In this document: one piece after another, positions 51,976-60,734 of the stretch
Layout: each line of letters opens with the position of its first letter
Position numbering within the stretch: the first letter of the stretch is position 1
Assembly: GCF_000346485.2 (NCBI RefSeq)
Contig: NZ_KQ976354.1
Span: 10,002,341 to 10,066,340, forward strand
Direction of reading: 5' to 3'
Length of the DNA stretch: 64,000 bases
Origin: Scytonema hofmannii PCC 7110
GTDB taxonomy: Bacteria > Cyanobacteriota > Cyanobacteriia > Cyanobacteriales > Nostocaceae
Program-made: the position numbers and the translations under genes
Notes under the pieces: generated by a model
Database searches by the model: none
The model's input: only the letters and a program-made list of their open reading frames with translations
What the model was told of the DNA's origin: nothing

Positions 51976-52377
51976 TCAAGGCAAAAACCGATCTAAGGCC
52001 GCCTTAAGTTGTTCAAGTTCATCTTCAATATTGCCCTCTTTTGCCGCTCTAGCAATACAATCTGTTAAATGTTCATCTAAAACAATTCTCGCTACCCGAT
52101 CCAACGCTCCTCTGACAGCAGCAATTTGCAATAATACATCAGGACAAGGGCTACTTTGCTGCACCATTGTCTTAATGCCCCGAATGTGTCCTTCTATACG
52201 CGATAGCCGATTGACAATTCGCCGTAAAGACTCTTCACTATGAACGTGTGAATGAACCGAATCTTCGTGCTTGTGATGGTGTTGCGTATTCTCGCGATCG
52301 CTATTGTCACAAAGTAAATCCTCTTCCTGTTGGGAAACTGGTGAGGATTTTTTGGGTAATCGAGTCGATCCGTTCAT
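51976..52377 (-). CDS. CsoR/RcnR-family metal-sensing repressor (InrS-like)
   Basis: 133 aa from ATG 52377; 52407 is a possible longer start. The first 50 residues are polar and His-rich (TQHHHKHEDSVHSHVHSEE). Then the four-helix CsoR fold: SLRRIVNRLSRIEGHIRGIK, PCPDVLLQIAAVRGALDRVA, LDEHLTDCI. The Cys of SPCPD, His of DEHL and Cys of TDC give the C-H-C ligand set. The His-rich N-terminus matches nickel-sensing InrS of cyanobacteria, which represses a nickel exporter. No exporter gene is adjacent here, so the metal is inferred. Confidence 0.85.
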   Translation of the reverse strand: MNGSTRLPKKSSPVSQQEEDLLCDNSDRENTQHHHKHEDSVHSHVHSEESLRRIVNRLSRIEGHIRGIKTMVQQSSPCPDVLLQIAAVRGALDRVARIVLDEHLTDCIARAAKEGNIEDELEQLKAALDRFLP

Positions 52378-52583
52378 GGTTTTGCTTAAGAGAGTGCAGC
52401 CAGTCAATTAAATCCTAACCCAGACAAAAGAAATGGGGATGAGGGGTATGAGGGGAAGTGGGGGAAACTTGGAGCGGAAAACAACCGTCAATGGACAGTG
52501 ATTGTTATCAAACTGTAAAAATAGGTGTTAGAGACTATTTTCTCATCTAGCAACAATTTAGGCTAAAACTTTAGGTTGTGGTT

Positions 52584-53801
52584 ATGCGATTTTCCCACTT
52601 TCCCCGGTCAATACGTCAACTCACTACTCACGTGTTAGCAATTGTTTTGGGAGTTGTGTTAACTGTTAGCTCTTTGCGCGTGTTACCCTCCCAAGCAGAA
52701 CCAGCACCCATTTCTCCAACCGCCGCTCCACCACAACTCATCGCTCAACGCGAGTCACCAGCAACGGCTGCTATTAGTAGCAGTAGCTTTGTGACAGCAG
52801 CAGTGAATCGTGTCGGAACAGCCGTTGTGAGAATTGATACCGAACGTACTATTTCTCGTCGCGTTCCCGATCCCTTCTTTGACGATCCCTTTTTCCGCCG
52901 ATTTTTTGGTGACTCTTTTCCACGACAAATGCCCCCCGAACAAATGCGCGGTTTGGGTTCGGGTTTTATCATCGATAAAAGTGGACTAGTTGTCACTAAT
53001 GCCCATGTGGTAGATAAGGCTGATAAGGTAACAGTCCGCCTCAAAGATGGTCGCACTTTTGAAGGTAAGGTACAAGGTGCTGATGAAGTTACCGATTTGG
53101 CAGTTGTTAAAATCAATGCTGGTGGAGATTTACCAGTTGCTCCTTTAGGTTCTTCATCTAATGTACAAGTGGGAGACTGGGCGATCGCGTTAGGAAATCC
53201 CTTAGGATTAGATAACACTGTGACTTTAGGGATTATCAGTACCCTCAGACGTTCTAGCGCTCAAGTTGGAATTGGTAACAAGCGCTTGGATTTTATTCAA
53301 ACTGATGCAGCCATTAACCCCGGTAATTCTGGGGGACCACTGCTCAATGGTCAAGGTGAAGTTATTGGTATCAATACAGCCATCCGTGGCGATGCTATGG
53401 GTATTGGATTTGCTATTCCCATTGATAAAGCCAAAGCGATCGCTGCCAAACTGCAACGAGGGGAAAAGGTCGATCACCCATTCATCGGCATACAAATGGA
53501 GGATTTAACTCCTGAAGTGGCAAGGCGAATCAACTCCGATCCTAATTCTCCCATTCAAATTCCAGAAATTAATGGTATTTTTGTCGCTCGTGTTGTACCA
53601 AACTCTCCTGCTGCTGCTGCAGGTATTCGTCCGGGAGACGTAATTATTGAAGTTGATAAACAGCGAGTGAGTAAGGGGGAACAGTTGCTCGATATCGTAG
53701 AAACTAGTCGGGTTGGTCAGACATTACAGTTAAAAGTACAAAGAGGTAACCAAACACAGCAAGTCTCAGTACGCACGGCTCAATTGAGAGATGCTTCGTA
53801 G
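52584..53801 (+). CDS. hhoA: HhoA/HtrA-type periplasmic serine protease
   Basis: 405 aa from ATG 52584 (a GTG at 52578 is also possible). Signal segment HVLAIVLGVVLTVSSLRVLP at about residues 13-32, then a linker, trypsin-like domain with catalytic His (VTNAHVVDKADK), Asp (EVTDLAVVKI) and Ser (AINPGNSGGPLLN), and one PDZ domain (HPFIGIQMEDLTPEVARRIN ... VVPNSPAAAAGIRPGDVI). Acts in envelope protein quality control. HhoA versus HhoB or HtrA cannot be decided by eye. A decayed homologue is at 9275-9495. Confidence 0.9.
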   Translation: MRFSHFPRSIRQLTTHVLAIVLGVVLTVSSLRVLPSQAEPAPISPTAAPPQLIAQRESPATAAISSSSFVTAAVNRVGTAVVRIDTERTISRRVPDPFFDDPFFRRFFGDSFPRQMPPEQMRGLGSGFIIDKSGLVVTNAHVVDKADKVTVRLKDGRTFEGKVQGADEVTDLAVVKINAGGDLPVAPLGSSSNVQVGDWAIALGNPLGLDNTVTLGIISTLRRSSAQVGIGNKRLDFIQTDAAINPGNSGGPLLNGQGEVIGINTAIRGDAMGIGFAIPIDKAKAIAAKLQRGEKVDHPFIGIQMEDLTPEVARRINSDPNSPIQIPEINGIFVARVVPNSPAAAAGIRPGDVIIEVDKQRVSKGEQLLDIVETSRVGQTLQLKVQRGNQTQQVSVRTAQLRDAS

Positions 53802-53818
53802 GTTGGGTTGAGGCACGA

Positions 53819-53848
53819 AACCCAACATCCATCAGCATATGTTGGGTT
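53819..53848. terminator. Inverted repeat after hhoA, possible terminator
   Basis: AACCCAACAT (53819-53828) pairs exactly with ATGTTGGGTT (53839-53848). A T-run is lacking, so it may instead be the common GTTGGGTTTCG...AACCCAAC intergenic repeat of cyanobacteria. Confidence 0.45.
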
Positions 53849-53896
53849 GCTTGAAGGCAAGGTGCGGCATAGCCCACCCTACGCCTTCCCTACCCC

Positions 53897-54277
53897 CTAC
53901 CCCCTCGCTAAAAACTGACGCAAACTCAACAAACTCAAAGTTTGGCCCAAAGAAAGCGGTAAGATTGTCACTCCTTCTATGCGAGATTGAACCCAGCCTT
54001 CTCCCCAGTACCATTCGTGAAACCCGTCTATTCCCTGACTTAGTAGCAATCGCAGGCAATTAGAACCCGCCACATCCACACGATGGTGAATCGCAATCAG
54101 TCCGGTACGAGTAACAAACTCAAACCCAGATTTTAGCTCTTCTGGCATTCCAGAGGAAAAACCACCATGAGGTAGCCATTTTTCTAGTTCTGTTGGTCGC
54201 AATATACTGTTACGAATTGCGATCGCTGGTGCTTCTATTTCTATCCGTAGTTGACTTTTCTGAAAATTACCTAACAT
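53897..54277 (-). CDS. Conserved-looking hypothetical protein, 126 aa
   Basis: Soluble, with IEIEAPAIAIRNSILRPTEL, WLPHGGFSSGMPEELKSG, HHRVDVAGSNCLRLLLSQGI and FHEWYWGEGWVQSRIEGVTI. Alternating strands and one long helix fit an SRPBCC/START-like fold: W(Y)WGEGW and the initial IEIEAP(A) fit best. The function is unknown. The plus-strand frames here are shadows. It converges with hhoA. Confidence 0.7.
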   Translation of the reverse strand: MLGNFQKSQLRIEIEAPAIAIRNSILRPTELEKWLPHGGFSSGMPEELKSGFEFVTRTGLIAIHHRVDVAGSNCLRLLLSQGIDGFHEWYWGEGWVQSRIEGVTILPLSLGQTLSLLSLRQFLARG

Positions 54278-54448
54278 TTTTTAGAAATTCATAATTTACA
54301 ATTTGCAATTCAGTCATTCACAAGAACACTCCCTACTCCCCAATCTTAGAGGATGTTTAAGTTAAGTTTTGTTATACTAGGGTAACGATCTCGCCCGTGC
54401 ATAACAATGGCCGGGTGTGTCAGTCAAACATTATTGGTAAGGATTTTC

Positions 54449-55354
54449 ATGGCCGATCAATTAATTCGCGCTACAGCAGCTGATGGCGGCATTCGTGCAG
54501 TAGGCGCTATTACCACACGTTTGACAGAAGAAGCAAGAGCGAAACACAAACTTTCCTATGTAGCAACAGCTGCCCTAGGTCGGACTATGGCTGCCGGTCT
54601 TTTAATGGCTTCTAGTATGAAGCGTTCTGGCTCAAGAGTCAATGTCCGAGTCAAAGGTGATGGACCCTTGGGTGGTATATTGATAGATGCAGGGCTAGAT
54701 GGAACGGTACGCGGTTATGTAGACAACCCAGATGTGGAACTGCCTCCAAACAGCAAAGGTAAGTTGGATGTTGGTGGCGCAGTTGGTAAGGGGTTTCTTT
54801 ATGTTGTGCGCGATGTTGGGTATGGATATCCTTACTCAAGCACGGTGGAACTTGTTTCTGGTGAAATTGGCGACGATGTGGCTCATTATTTGATGACTTC
54901 CGAACAAACACCTTCAGCTGTTGTGTTGGGTGTTTTTGTAGAAGCTAGTGGAGTGACTGCGGCGGGCGGTTTACTGGTACAAGTATTGCCCAAAGCAGCT
55001 AGAGATGAAGCGCTTGTGGAAAAGTTAGAGTCACGGGTTGCTGCTTTAAGAGGGTTTACACCTTTGCTGCAAGCTGGTAAGTCTTTGACAGAAATTTTTC
55101 AAGACTTATTGGGAGACATGGGATTAGTTGTATTTCCCGAAAGACAAATGCTGCGCTTCCACTGTGGTTGCTCTTTTGACCGAGTGCTAGGAGCACTTAA
55201 GATGTTGGGACAGGCAGAACTGGAAGACATGATGGTCAAAGATAATGGTGCTGAAGCCACTTGTCATTTTTGCGGGACAGTGTACAACGCAAGTCGAGAT
55301 GATTTGGCTCAACTTATTGTAGACTTGCAAGCAGAATCTTCTGTTGGAAGATAA
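54449..55354 (+). CDS. hslO: Hsp33 redox-regulated chaperone
   Basis: 301 aa from ATG 54449 with AAGGA at 54438-54442; an open frame from 54407 adds only 14 doubtful residues. ADQLIRATAADGGIRAVGAI, ARAKHKLSYVATAALGRTMA, RVNVRVKGDGPLGGILIDAG and GYVDNPDVELPP are family blocks. The C-terminal zinc switch is HCGCS (CxC) and CHFCGT (CxxC). Oxidation releases zinc and activates holdase function in the cytoplasm. Confidence 0.95.
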   Translation: MADQLIRATAADGGIRAVGAITTRLTEEARAKHKLSYVATAALGRTMAAGLLMASSMKRSGSRVNVRVKGDGPLGGILIDAGLDGTVRGYVDNPDVELPPNSKGKLDVGGAVGKGFLYVVRDVGYGYPYSSTVELVSGEIGDDVAHYLMTSEQTPSAVVLGVFVEASGVTAAGGLLVQVLPKAARDEALVEKLESRVAALRGFTPLLQAGKSLTEIFQDLLGDMGLVVFPERQMLRFHCGCSFDRVLGALKMLGQAELEDMMVKDNGAEATCHFCGTVYNASRDDLAQLIVDLQAESSVGR

Positions 55355-55506
55355 AGTATAAAAAAGTACTGTTTAATTGTGAAAAGTCATGGTATATGTG
55401 GATAATATGGATATAGTATAACTTTCTGATAGTGAGAAAGTTACTATGGCAACAGCAGAGGTTTGGCGCTATAACAGTCGCTATTCGTTTATTTTTGGTG
55501 TGAGCA

Positions 55507-57600
55507 ATGACAGCAGAGCGGGATATGCCAGAAAGTTGGTTGCCGGGTCGAGCAAGAGAGCCAGATGATATGACAGAATTATCCCCGGAGAAACAATATA
55601 ACAGCAATGACGCGTCTGGTGTACCAGCTACTGGTTCTAACTCCAAGTCTGTGAAACGCCCAAAAGACATTCATTCGTCAGAAAAGTCGCCTTCAGATAG
55701 TCAGCCCAACAAACCCACTCCACCCAGTGGTTATGGAAAATTGCCAAAATGGACAAAAAGTTGGGTACTGTGGACACTATTATTAGCAATGGTTCCCGGT
55801 GCCATCGCTTTCATGGCAACAGCAATGCTGTTAAAGTTGCCTTCAGCGCCCAACTGTCCCTCGATTTTCTGGCCACTGGCAAGTGCGTCAGTGCGGTTGC
55901 ATTGCGCTCAGTTAGCAGCTTCCAAACAGACAGTAAAAGACCTTCTGCAAGCGATTGACCTCGTAAAGCAATTGCCACCAAATCATCCACTGCGAACCGA
56001 AATCGATCGCTACATGGAAGATTGGTCAAAGGACATCTTAGAACTAGCTGACCAGAATTTTCAGTTAGGAAGGCTAGAAAAAGCGATTGAGACGGCGCGA
56101 AAAGTGCCAAATGATGTTTCCGCTTATAAAGTGGTGGAAGAACAAATTACCAAATGGCAAACAATTTGGTCAAAAGCAGAAGGAATTTATCAGGACTCAG
56201 AAGCGCAATTGCGCGAGCAAAACTGGCATCAATCATTTATGCTGGCTGCTAAGTTGCTGCGAGTGGATAATAAGTATTGGTCAACGACTAAGTATGATGA
56301 ACTCAATCGTCTGATTGTCAGTGCGCGAGAAGATGGTGATAAGTTAGCAAAAGCCAAGGGTCTAGCAGACACTAGATCGGTAGAGAATATACTCAAAGCG
56401 ATTAAGCTGACAGAATCTATTGAGAAAGACAGTTACGTTTATCAGAAAGCTCAAGCAACCCTTAGGGAATTTGGACGCAAAATACTAGCGATCGCACAAA
56501 CAAAATTAGATCGGCGCGATGCAGATGCAGCAATTGAACTCGTACAGAAAGTTCCGGTTGTGACAGGGTTAAAGTTAGAGGTCGAGGACTTTATCGCGAT
56601 CGCAGAAGCGCAAAAAAGTGCTTGGACGGGGACTGTTTTTGGTTTGGAAGCAGCGATTTCCCAAGCCCAGCAAATAGACATTTCCCGACCAGTGTATGAA
56701 AAAGCACAAAAATTTATTGCTCTTTGGCAGTTAGAGATTGAAGATGTTGCCCGTTTGGAAAAAGCAAGAACGCTAGCAACCCAAGGAAGTGTGAGCGATT
56801 TATCAGCAGCTATTGCTGAAGCACAGCTGATTCCAGCCAGCAATCCCCGCGCCCAGGAAGCAAGACAAGATATTGGTCGTTGGGTTGCCCAAGTACAAAT
56901 CATAGAAGACAGACCATACTTGGATCGTGCCGATCAAATCTCCTTGTTTGATGATGTGAATTCATTACAGGCTGCGATCGCCGAAGCAAGTCAAGTTCGT
57001 AGAGGACGTGCGCTTTACCGAGAAGCAAGAAGAAAAATTGCCACATGGACGGAGAAAATTCAACGGACTGAAGATCAGCCCTACTTAGACAGAGCCAGAG
57101 CACTTGCTAGTAGCGGCGATTTACCCTCAGCCATTGAAACAGCAAGACAAATTAGCCAAGGGCGAGCGCTTTCACAAGAAGCACAAGCATCCATAGATGA
57201 ATGGCGAGGTCAACTCCGCGCCAGAGAAAACTGGAAAAGAGCAAGAGAAACAGCACTTGTTGGCACTCCAGAAGCATTAGCAGAAGCAATTCGGGTAGCC
57301 AATAGAGTGCCAGAGGGAAGCTCATTATGGAGCGATGTCAGTATAGCTGTTGACCAATGGAGTCAGCAATTGTTAGATATAGCTCGCGCTCAAGGAGAAT
57401 CTGACATGGCTAAGGGTATTGAAACAGCTCGATTAATTCCACGAGGGACTTCTGCCTATAGTGCAGCACGAGACCAAATTAGAGCTTGGGAAGAATTTCT
57501 CAATCCTCCCGCGCCACAAATTGAACCACAGGTAACACCAGAAGCAACTCCTACAGAGGAACCGACTAGTGAGCAACCGACAACGGTCGAAGGTCAGTAG
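55507..57600 (+). CDS. Single-span membrane protein with repeated helical units, unknown
   Basis: 697 aa. Residues 1-80 are polar and disordered; a membrane helix WVLWTLLLAMVPGAIAFMAT lies at about 82-105; the remainder is a periplasmic or cytoplasmic helical domain. It contains many repeats built around the pattern LxxAIxxAxxI ... A(Q/R)xxIxxWxxxI (for example AIAEAQLIPASNPRAQEA, AIAEASQVRRGRALYREA, AIETARQISQGRALSQEA, AIRVANRVPEGSSLWSDV). Repeat length about 40-60 residues. Ends in Pro/Thr/Glu-rich tail. Cyanobacterial relatives are sometimes labelled chromosome-segregation ATPase-like, but no nucleotide site is visible. Confidence 0.75.
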   Translation: MTAERDMPESWLPGRAREPDDMTELSPEKQYNSNDASGVPATGSNSKSVKRPKDIHSSEKSPSDSQPNKPTPPSGYGKLPKWTKSWVLWTLLLAMVPGAIAFMATAMLLKLPSAPNCPSIFWPLASASVRLHCAQLAASKQTVKDLLQAIDLVKQLPPNHPLRTEIDRYMEDWSKDILELADQNFQLGRLEKAIETARKVPNDVSAYKVVEEQITKWQTIWSKAEGIYQDSEAQLREQNWHQSFMLAAKLLRVDNKYWSTTKYDELNRLIVSAREDGDKLAKAKGLADTRSVENILKAIKLTESIEKDSYVYQKAQATLREFGRKILAIAQTKLDRRDADAAIELVQKVPVVTGLKLEVEDFIAIAEAQKSAWTGTVFGLEAAISQAQQIDISRPVYEKAQKFIALWQLEIEDVARLEKARTLATQGSVSDLSAAIAEAQLIPASNPRAQEARQDIGRWVAQVQIIEDRPYLDRADQISLFDDVNSLQAAIAEASQVRRGRALYREARRKIATWTEKIQRTEDQPYLDRARALASSGDLPSAIETARQISQGRALSQEAQASIDEWRGQLRARENWKRARETALVGTPEALAEAIRVANRVPEGSSLWSDVSIAVDQWSQQLLDIARAQGESDMAKGIETARLIPRGTSAYSAARDQIRAWEEFLNPPAPQIEPQVTPEATPTEEPTSEQPTTVEGQ

Positions 57601-57611
57601 TATACTTAATA

Positions 57612-57745
57612 GGGGAGTAGGGAGTAGGGAGTGGGGAGTAGGGAAGAGGGGTTTTCTTGCGCTCAGCTAACTTGAGAGCCTCGTTATGCATGAAAGAAAC
57701 TTTCTTTCCCCCACTCCCTACTCACCACTCCCCACTCCCCTGTTT
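57612..57745. repeat. GGGAGTA and CCCACTC heptamer arrays forming an imperfect long hairpin
   Basis: GGGAGTA/GGGAGTG tandem (57612-57650) and CCCCACTCC-type tandem (57709-57740) are complementary over about 30 bases. It lies between two plus-strand genes and could attenuate or terminate. Confidence 0.75.
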
Positions 57746-57765
57746 CTTGAAAGTAATTCTTTAAG

Positions 57766-58950
57766 ATGTCAATGAAACGTGTTGGTATAATCGGTGGCGG
57801 GCAATTGGCATGGATGATGGGAAGTGCCACAAGAACGTTAGGAGTGGAATTACTGATTCAAACTCCTGGCACAAACGATCCTGCAGTATCTGTAGCTAAA
57901 GATATTATTTTTGCTCCAATCGATGACGCTAACGCTACGGCAAAGCTCGCTCAAAAGTGTGATGTCATTACTTTTGAGAATGAGTTTGTTAACATAGATG
58001 CTTTATCAAAGCTAGCAGAGCAAGGAGTTTGTTTTCGTCCCAGATTGGAGGCTTTAAGCCCTCTTTTGGATAAATATCACCAACGGTGCTATCTACGAGA
58101 CTTGGGTTTACCCGTTCCGAAGTTTGTTGATATTCCTGAAGAAGAGAGGGAGAGGAGAGGAGAGGGAGAGGGGGGGAGAAGTGCAGCCTTAGTCTCCAAT
58201 GCCCAGCTAAGTTTTCCAGTTGTTTTGAAAGCTCGCCGTCACGGTTATGATGGTCAGGGGACATTTATCATAAAAGAACAATCTGATTTAGATCGGAAAC
58301 TAGATTCAGATTCAAAAAATATCTCAGGTTTTTTATTAGAAGAATACGTTCCTTTTGAACGAGAACTAGCAATCATCGCCGCACGTTCTACGAATGGTGA
58401 GATAATGACTTACCCGGTTGTGGAAACCCAACAGGAAGAACAGGTTTGTCGTCGAGTCATTGCACCAGCCGATATTCCAGAACAAGTCGCTTTGGAAATC
58501 GAGGATATTGCTCGTATTTTACTCAACAGCTTGCAAACTGTGGGAGTTTTTGGAATTGAGTTATTTCTTAGGGCGGATGGCAAAGTACTAGTTAATGAAT
58601 TGGCACCCCGTACCCACAATTCCGGGCATTTTTCTCTGGATGCTTGTAAAACTTCGCAATTTGAGCAGCATTTAAGAGCAGTTTGTGGTTTACCTCTGGG
58701 CAACACAGCGATGGTTTGCCCCAGTGCTGTGATGATTAATCTTCTGGGATATGAAAATGCTCAGAGCGACTATCTGGACAAACGCCAGCAAATAGAGCAA
58801 ATTCCCCAATCACACGTCCACTGGTACGGAAAGAATGAATCTCGTCCGGGTCGCAAGCTCGGACACGTTACCGTTTTGCTGGATTCGCAAAACCGCGATC
58901 GCACAATGGCGATCGCCCGTAATATAGAATCCATCTGGTATTCCAAGTAA
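57766..58950 (+). CDS. purK: N5-carboxyaminoimidazole ribonucleotide synthase
   Basis: 394 aa. An ATP-grasp enzyme of purine synthesis that carboxylates AIR. RVGIIGGGQLAWMMGSATRT (N-terminal glycine loop), DVITFENEFVN, FPVVLKARRHGYDGQGTFII, LEEYVPFERELAIIAARS, VLVNELAPRTHNSGHFSLDA and LGHVTVL are all present. A purine-rich repeat tract (58138-58181) inserts about 15 charged residues (EEERERRGEGEGG) in frame between KFVDI and the LSFPVVLKA strand. The downstream 6S RNA-like gene is in its usual place in cyanobacteria. Confidence 0.95.
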   Translation: MSMKRVGIIGGGQLAWMMGSATRTLGVELLIQTPGTNDPAVSVAKDIIFAPIDDANATAKLAQKCDVITFENEFVNIDALSKLAEQGVCFRPRLEALSPLLDKYHQRCYLRDLGLPVPKFVDIPEEERERRGEGEGGRSAALVSNAQLSFPVVLKARRHGYDGQGTFIIKEQSDLDRKLDSDSKNISGFLLEEYVPFERELAIIAARSTNGEIMTYPVVETQQEEQVCRRVIAPADIPEQVALEIEDIARILLNSLQTVGVFGIELFLRADGKVLVNELAPRTHNSGHFSLDACKTSQFEQHLRAVCGLPLGNTAMVCPSAVMINLLGYENAQSDYLDKRQQIEQIPQSHVHWYGKNESRPGRKLGHVTVLLDSQNRDRTMAIARNIESIWYSK

Positions 58951-58999
58951 GCCTGCAAGAAATTTTCAACGGAAGAATACACAATATTTTTTTAAAAGC

Positions 59000-59005
59000 T
59001 ATAAT
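59000..59005 (+). promoter_or_regulatory. Probable -10 element of 6S RNA gene
   Basis: TATAAT located about 7 bases before the likely 5' end of the RNA. No clear -35 element. Confidence 0.45.
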
Positions 59006-59011
59006 GAATTT

Positions 59012-59195
59012 GTTGCACTGTGACGTTGGTGACTGCCATAAAGTTTTTTGATCTATGCCTTAAAAATAAGGGAATCAAGGAATTCTCGTGGCAGTAGACC
59101 GGGCAAAGCACCCGGAAACTTTAAACGAGAGAACTCGGTACCCACCTGGTTTATCCAGGTCATAAACTTAGGTAAAACGGCGTCGTGGTGACACA
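59012..59195 (+). ncRNA. ssrS: 6S RNA (ssrS/ssaA)
   Basis: No coding frame, directly downstream of purK, where cyanobacterial 6S RNA genes are found. The 5' GACTGCC can pair with 3' GGCGTC to close the molecule. The central part holds hairpins such as CCGGGCAAAGCACCCGG and ACCTGGTTTATCCAGGT within a long rod. Length about 185 nt fits. 6S RNA binds RNA polymerase by mimicking an open promoter. Call is by position and structure, not by alignment. Confidence 0.7.
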
Positions 59196-59202
59196 AAATT
59201 AC

Positions 59203-59238
59203 AAGCTCCCAAGGTCAAATGAGACTTGGGAGCTTTTA
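59203..59238 (+). terminator. Intrinsic terminator after 6S RNA
   Basis: AAGCTCCCAAG (59203-59213) pairs with CTTGGGAGCTT (59225-59235), followed by TT and T-rich DNA. Confidence 0.8.
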
Positions 59239-59407
59239 ATTGTGTGTTAGTGGTTAGTGGTTAGTAGTTAGTAGAGGTGCAAGGTATTGCGTCCGCACAT
59301 AATAACTGATTTGCAGTAAAATATTTTACTTGCCAACAACCAACAACTAACAACTAATTGTTAAAATCGCAAGAACTGGGTTAAATTAAGGTAAAAGCTG
59401 TAAGAAA

Positions 59408-60682
59408 TTGTTAAAACTCATAGATACCGTGTTTTCAGCTTCGGTTTTGAAACTAGAAAATAGTTTAACTTTGATTCATCAAGAAATTCCTACTACCCCT
59501 GTAGTAGTGGCAGATATTTGGGTACGTGCTGGTGCTAACGTTGAGCCAGAACCATTATTTGGTATGGCTCACTTTTTGGAACACATGATCTTTAAAGGAA
59601 CCGCAACGCTACCTCCAGGGGTATTCGACCAGAAGATTGAAAATCAAGGTGGGGTGACTAATGCGGCGACAAGTCATGACTACGCTCATTACTCGCTGAC
59701 TACAGCTTCTTCGTACCTCAAACAGACCCTACCCTATTTAGGAGAGTTGCTGCTGAATGCAGCAATACCAGAGGATGAATTTGTTCGCGAACGGGATGTT
59801 GTTTTTGAGGAAATTCGGCAATCCTACGACGATCCCGACTGGATAGGGTTTCAGTCTCTGATTTCAAGTATTTACCAACAACATCCCTACGGACGTTCGG
59901 TGTTGGGTGGCGAGGAAGAATTGATGCAAACCTCTCCAGAGATTGTGCGCTGTTTTCACCGCAATCACTACCAACCAGAAAATATGACGGTGGTGATCGT
60001 GGGAGGGATAGCCCAAGAACAAGCCATAGAAATAGTCAACGACACTTTTGTTGATTTTGCCGATCGCTGTTGCGACTGTCCGGAAAGCCCAAAAGAAGTT
60101 GTAGAACCAATCATAGCTGGAATTCGCCGTGAAGAGTTGCATCTGCCGCGATTAGAGCAAGCACGCTTATTAATGGGGTGGACGGGACCTGGAGTAGATA
60201 AACTCCGAACCTCCTATGGTTTAGATTTACTCTCAGTACTTTTAGCAGAAGGTAGAACTTCTCGACTGGTTCGCGACTTGCGAGAAGAGCAGCAGTTGGT
60301 ACAAGGTATTTGCAGTCATTTTTCGTTACAACGGGATGCGAGTTTATTTACCATTACAGCTTGGTTAGAGCCAGAAAATTTAGAACGGGTGGAATCTTTA
60401 ATTCGCTTGCACTTAAACGATCTTCAAACAAACGGGATAAGCGAGCAAGAACTCATCCGAGGTCAGAGGTTGTTGTGTAACGACTATGCTTTTTCTACGG
60501 AATCCCCCAATCAACTAGCAGGGCTTTATGGTTACTACAACACCATCGCCCAAGCTGAATTAGCTGTGACTTATCCCCAGCAAATAAAATCTTATAGCAC
60601 TCAAGAACTGCAAAAATTAGCACGAGAATACCTTTCTCCAAACCATTACGCAGTTACTGTATTGAAACCTTGTGACCAGTGA
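59408..60682 (+). CDS. M16 family zinc metallopeptidase, catalytic subunit
   Basis: 424 aa from TTG 59408. The inverted zinc motif HFLEH (H55, E58, H59) is intact, with the downstream Glu supplied by the ERDVVFEEIRQ region. It contains LRTSYGLDLLSVLLAEGRTS and LVRDLREEQQLVQGICS typical of processing-peptidase-like proteins. No signal peptide is obvious. It is the active partner of the gene at 60735, separated by 52 bases. Its stop codon falls inside a CCAGTGA repeat. Confidence 0.9.
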   Translation: MLKLIDTVFSASVLKLENSLTLIHQEIPTTPVVVADIWVRAGANVEPEPLFGMAHFLEHMIFKGTATLPPGVFDQKIENQGGVTNAATSHDYAHYSLTTASSYLKQTLPYLGELLLNAAIPEDEFVRERDVVFEEIRQSYDDPDWIGFQSLISSIYQQHPYGRSVLGGEEELMQTSPEIVRCFHRNHYQPENMTVVIVGGIAQEQAIEIVNDTFVDFADRCCDCPESPKEVVEPIIAGIRREELHLPRLEQARLLMGWTGPGVDKLRTSYGLDLLSVLLAEGRTSRLVRDLREEQQLVQGICSHFSLQRDASLFTITAWLEPENLERVESLIRLHLNDLQTNGISEQELIRGQRLLCNDYAFSTESPNQLAGLYGYYNTIAQAELAVTYPQQIKSYSTQELQKLAREYLSPNHYAVTVLKPCDQ

Positions 60683-60712
60683 CCAGTGACCAGTGACCAG
60701 TGACCAATCTAC
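60671..60712. repeat. CCAGTGA heptamer array overlapping the M16 stop codon
   Basis: The array starts within the last codons (TGT GAC CAG TGA), so the stop TGA is part of the first unit. It lies in gene-sense orientation. Confidence 0.9.
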
Positions 60713-60734
60713 TCACAACTAACCATTAACCATA

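Noticed and set aside
52745-53218. 157-codon minus-strand frame in hhoA
   Set aside because: Antisense to a well-defined protease domain; composition is that of a complementary shadow.
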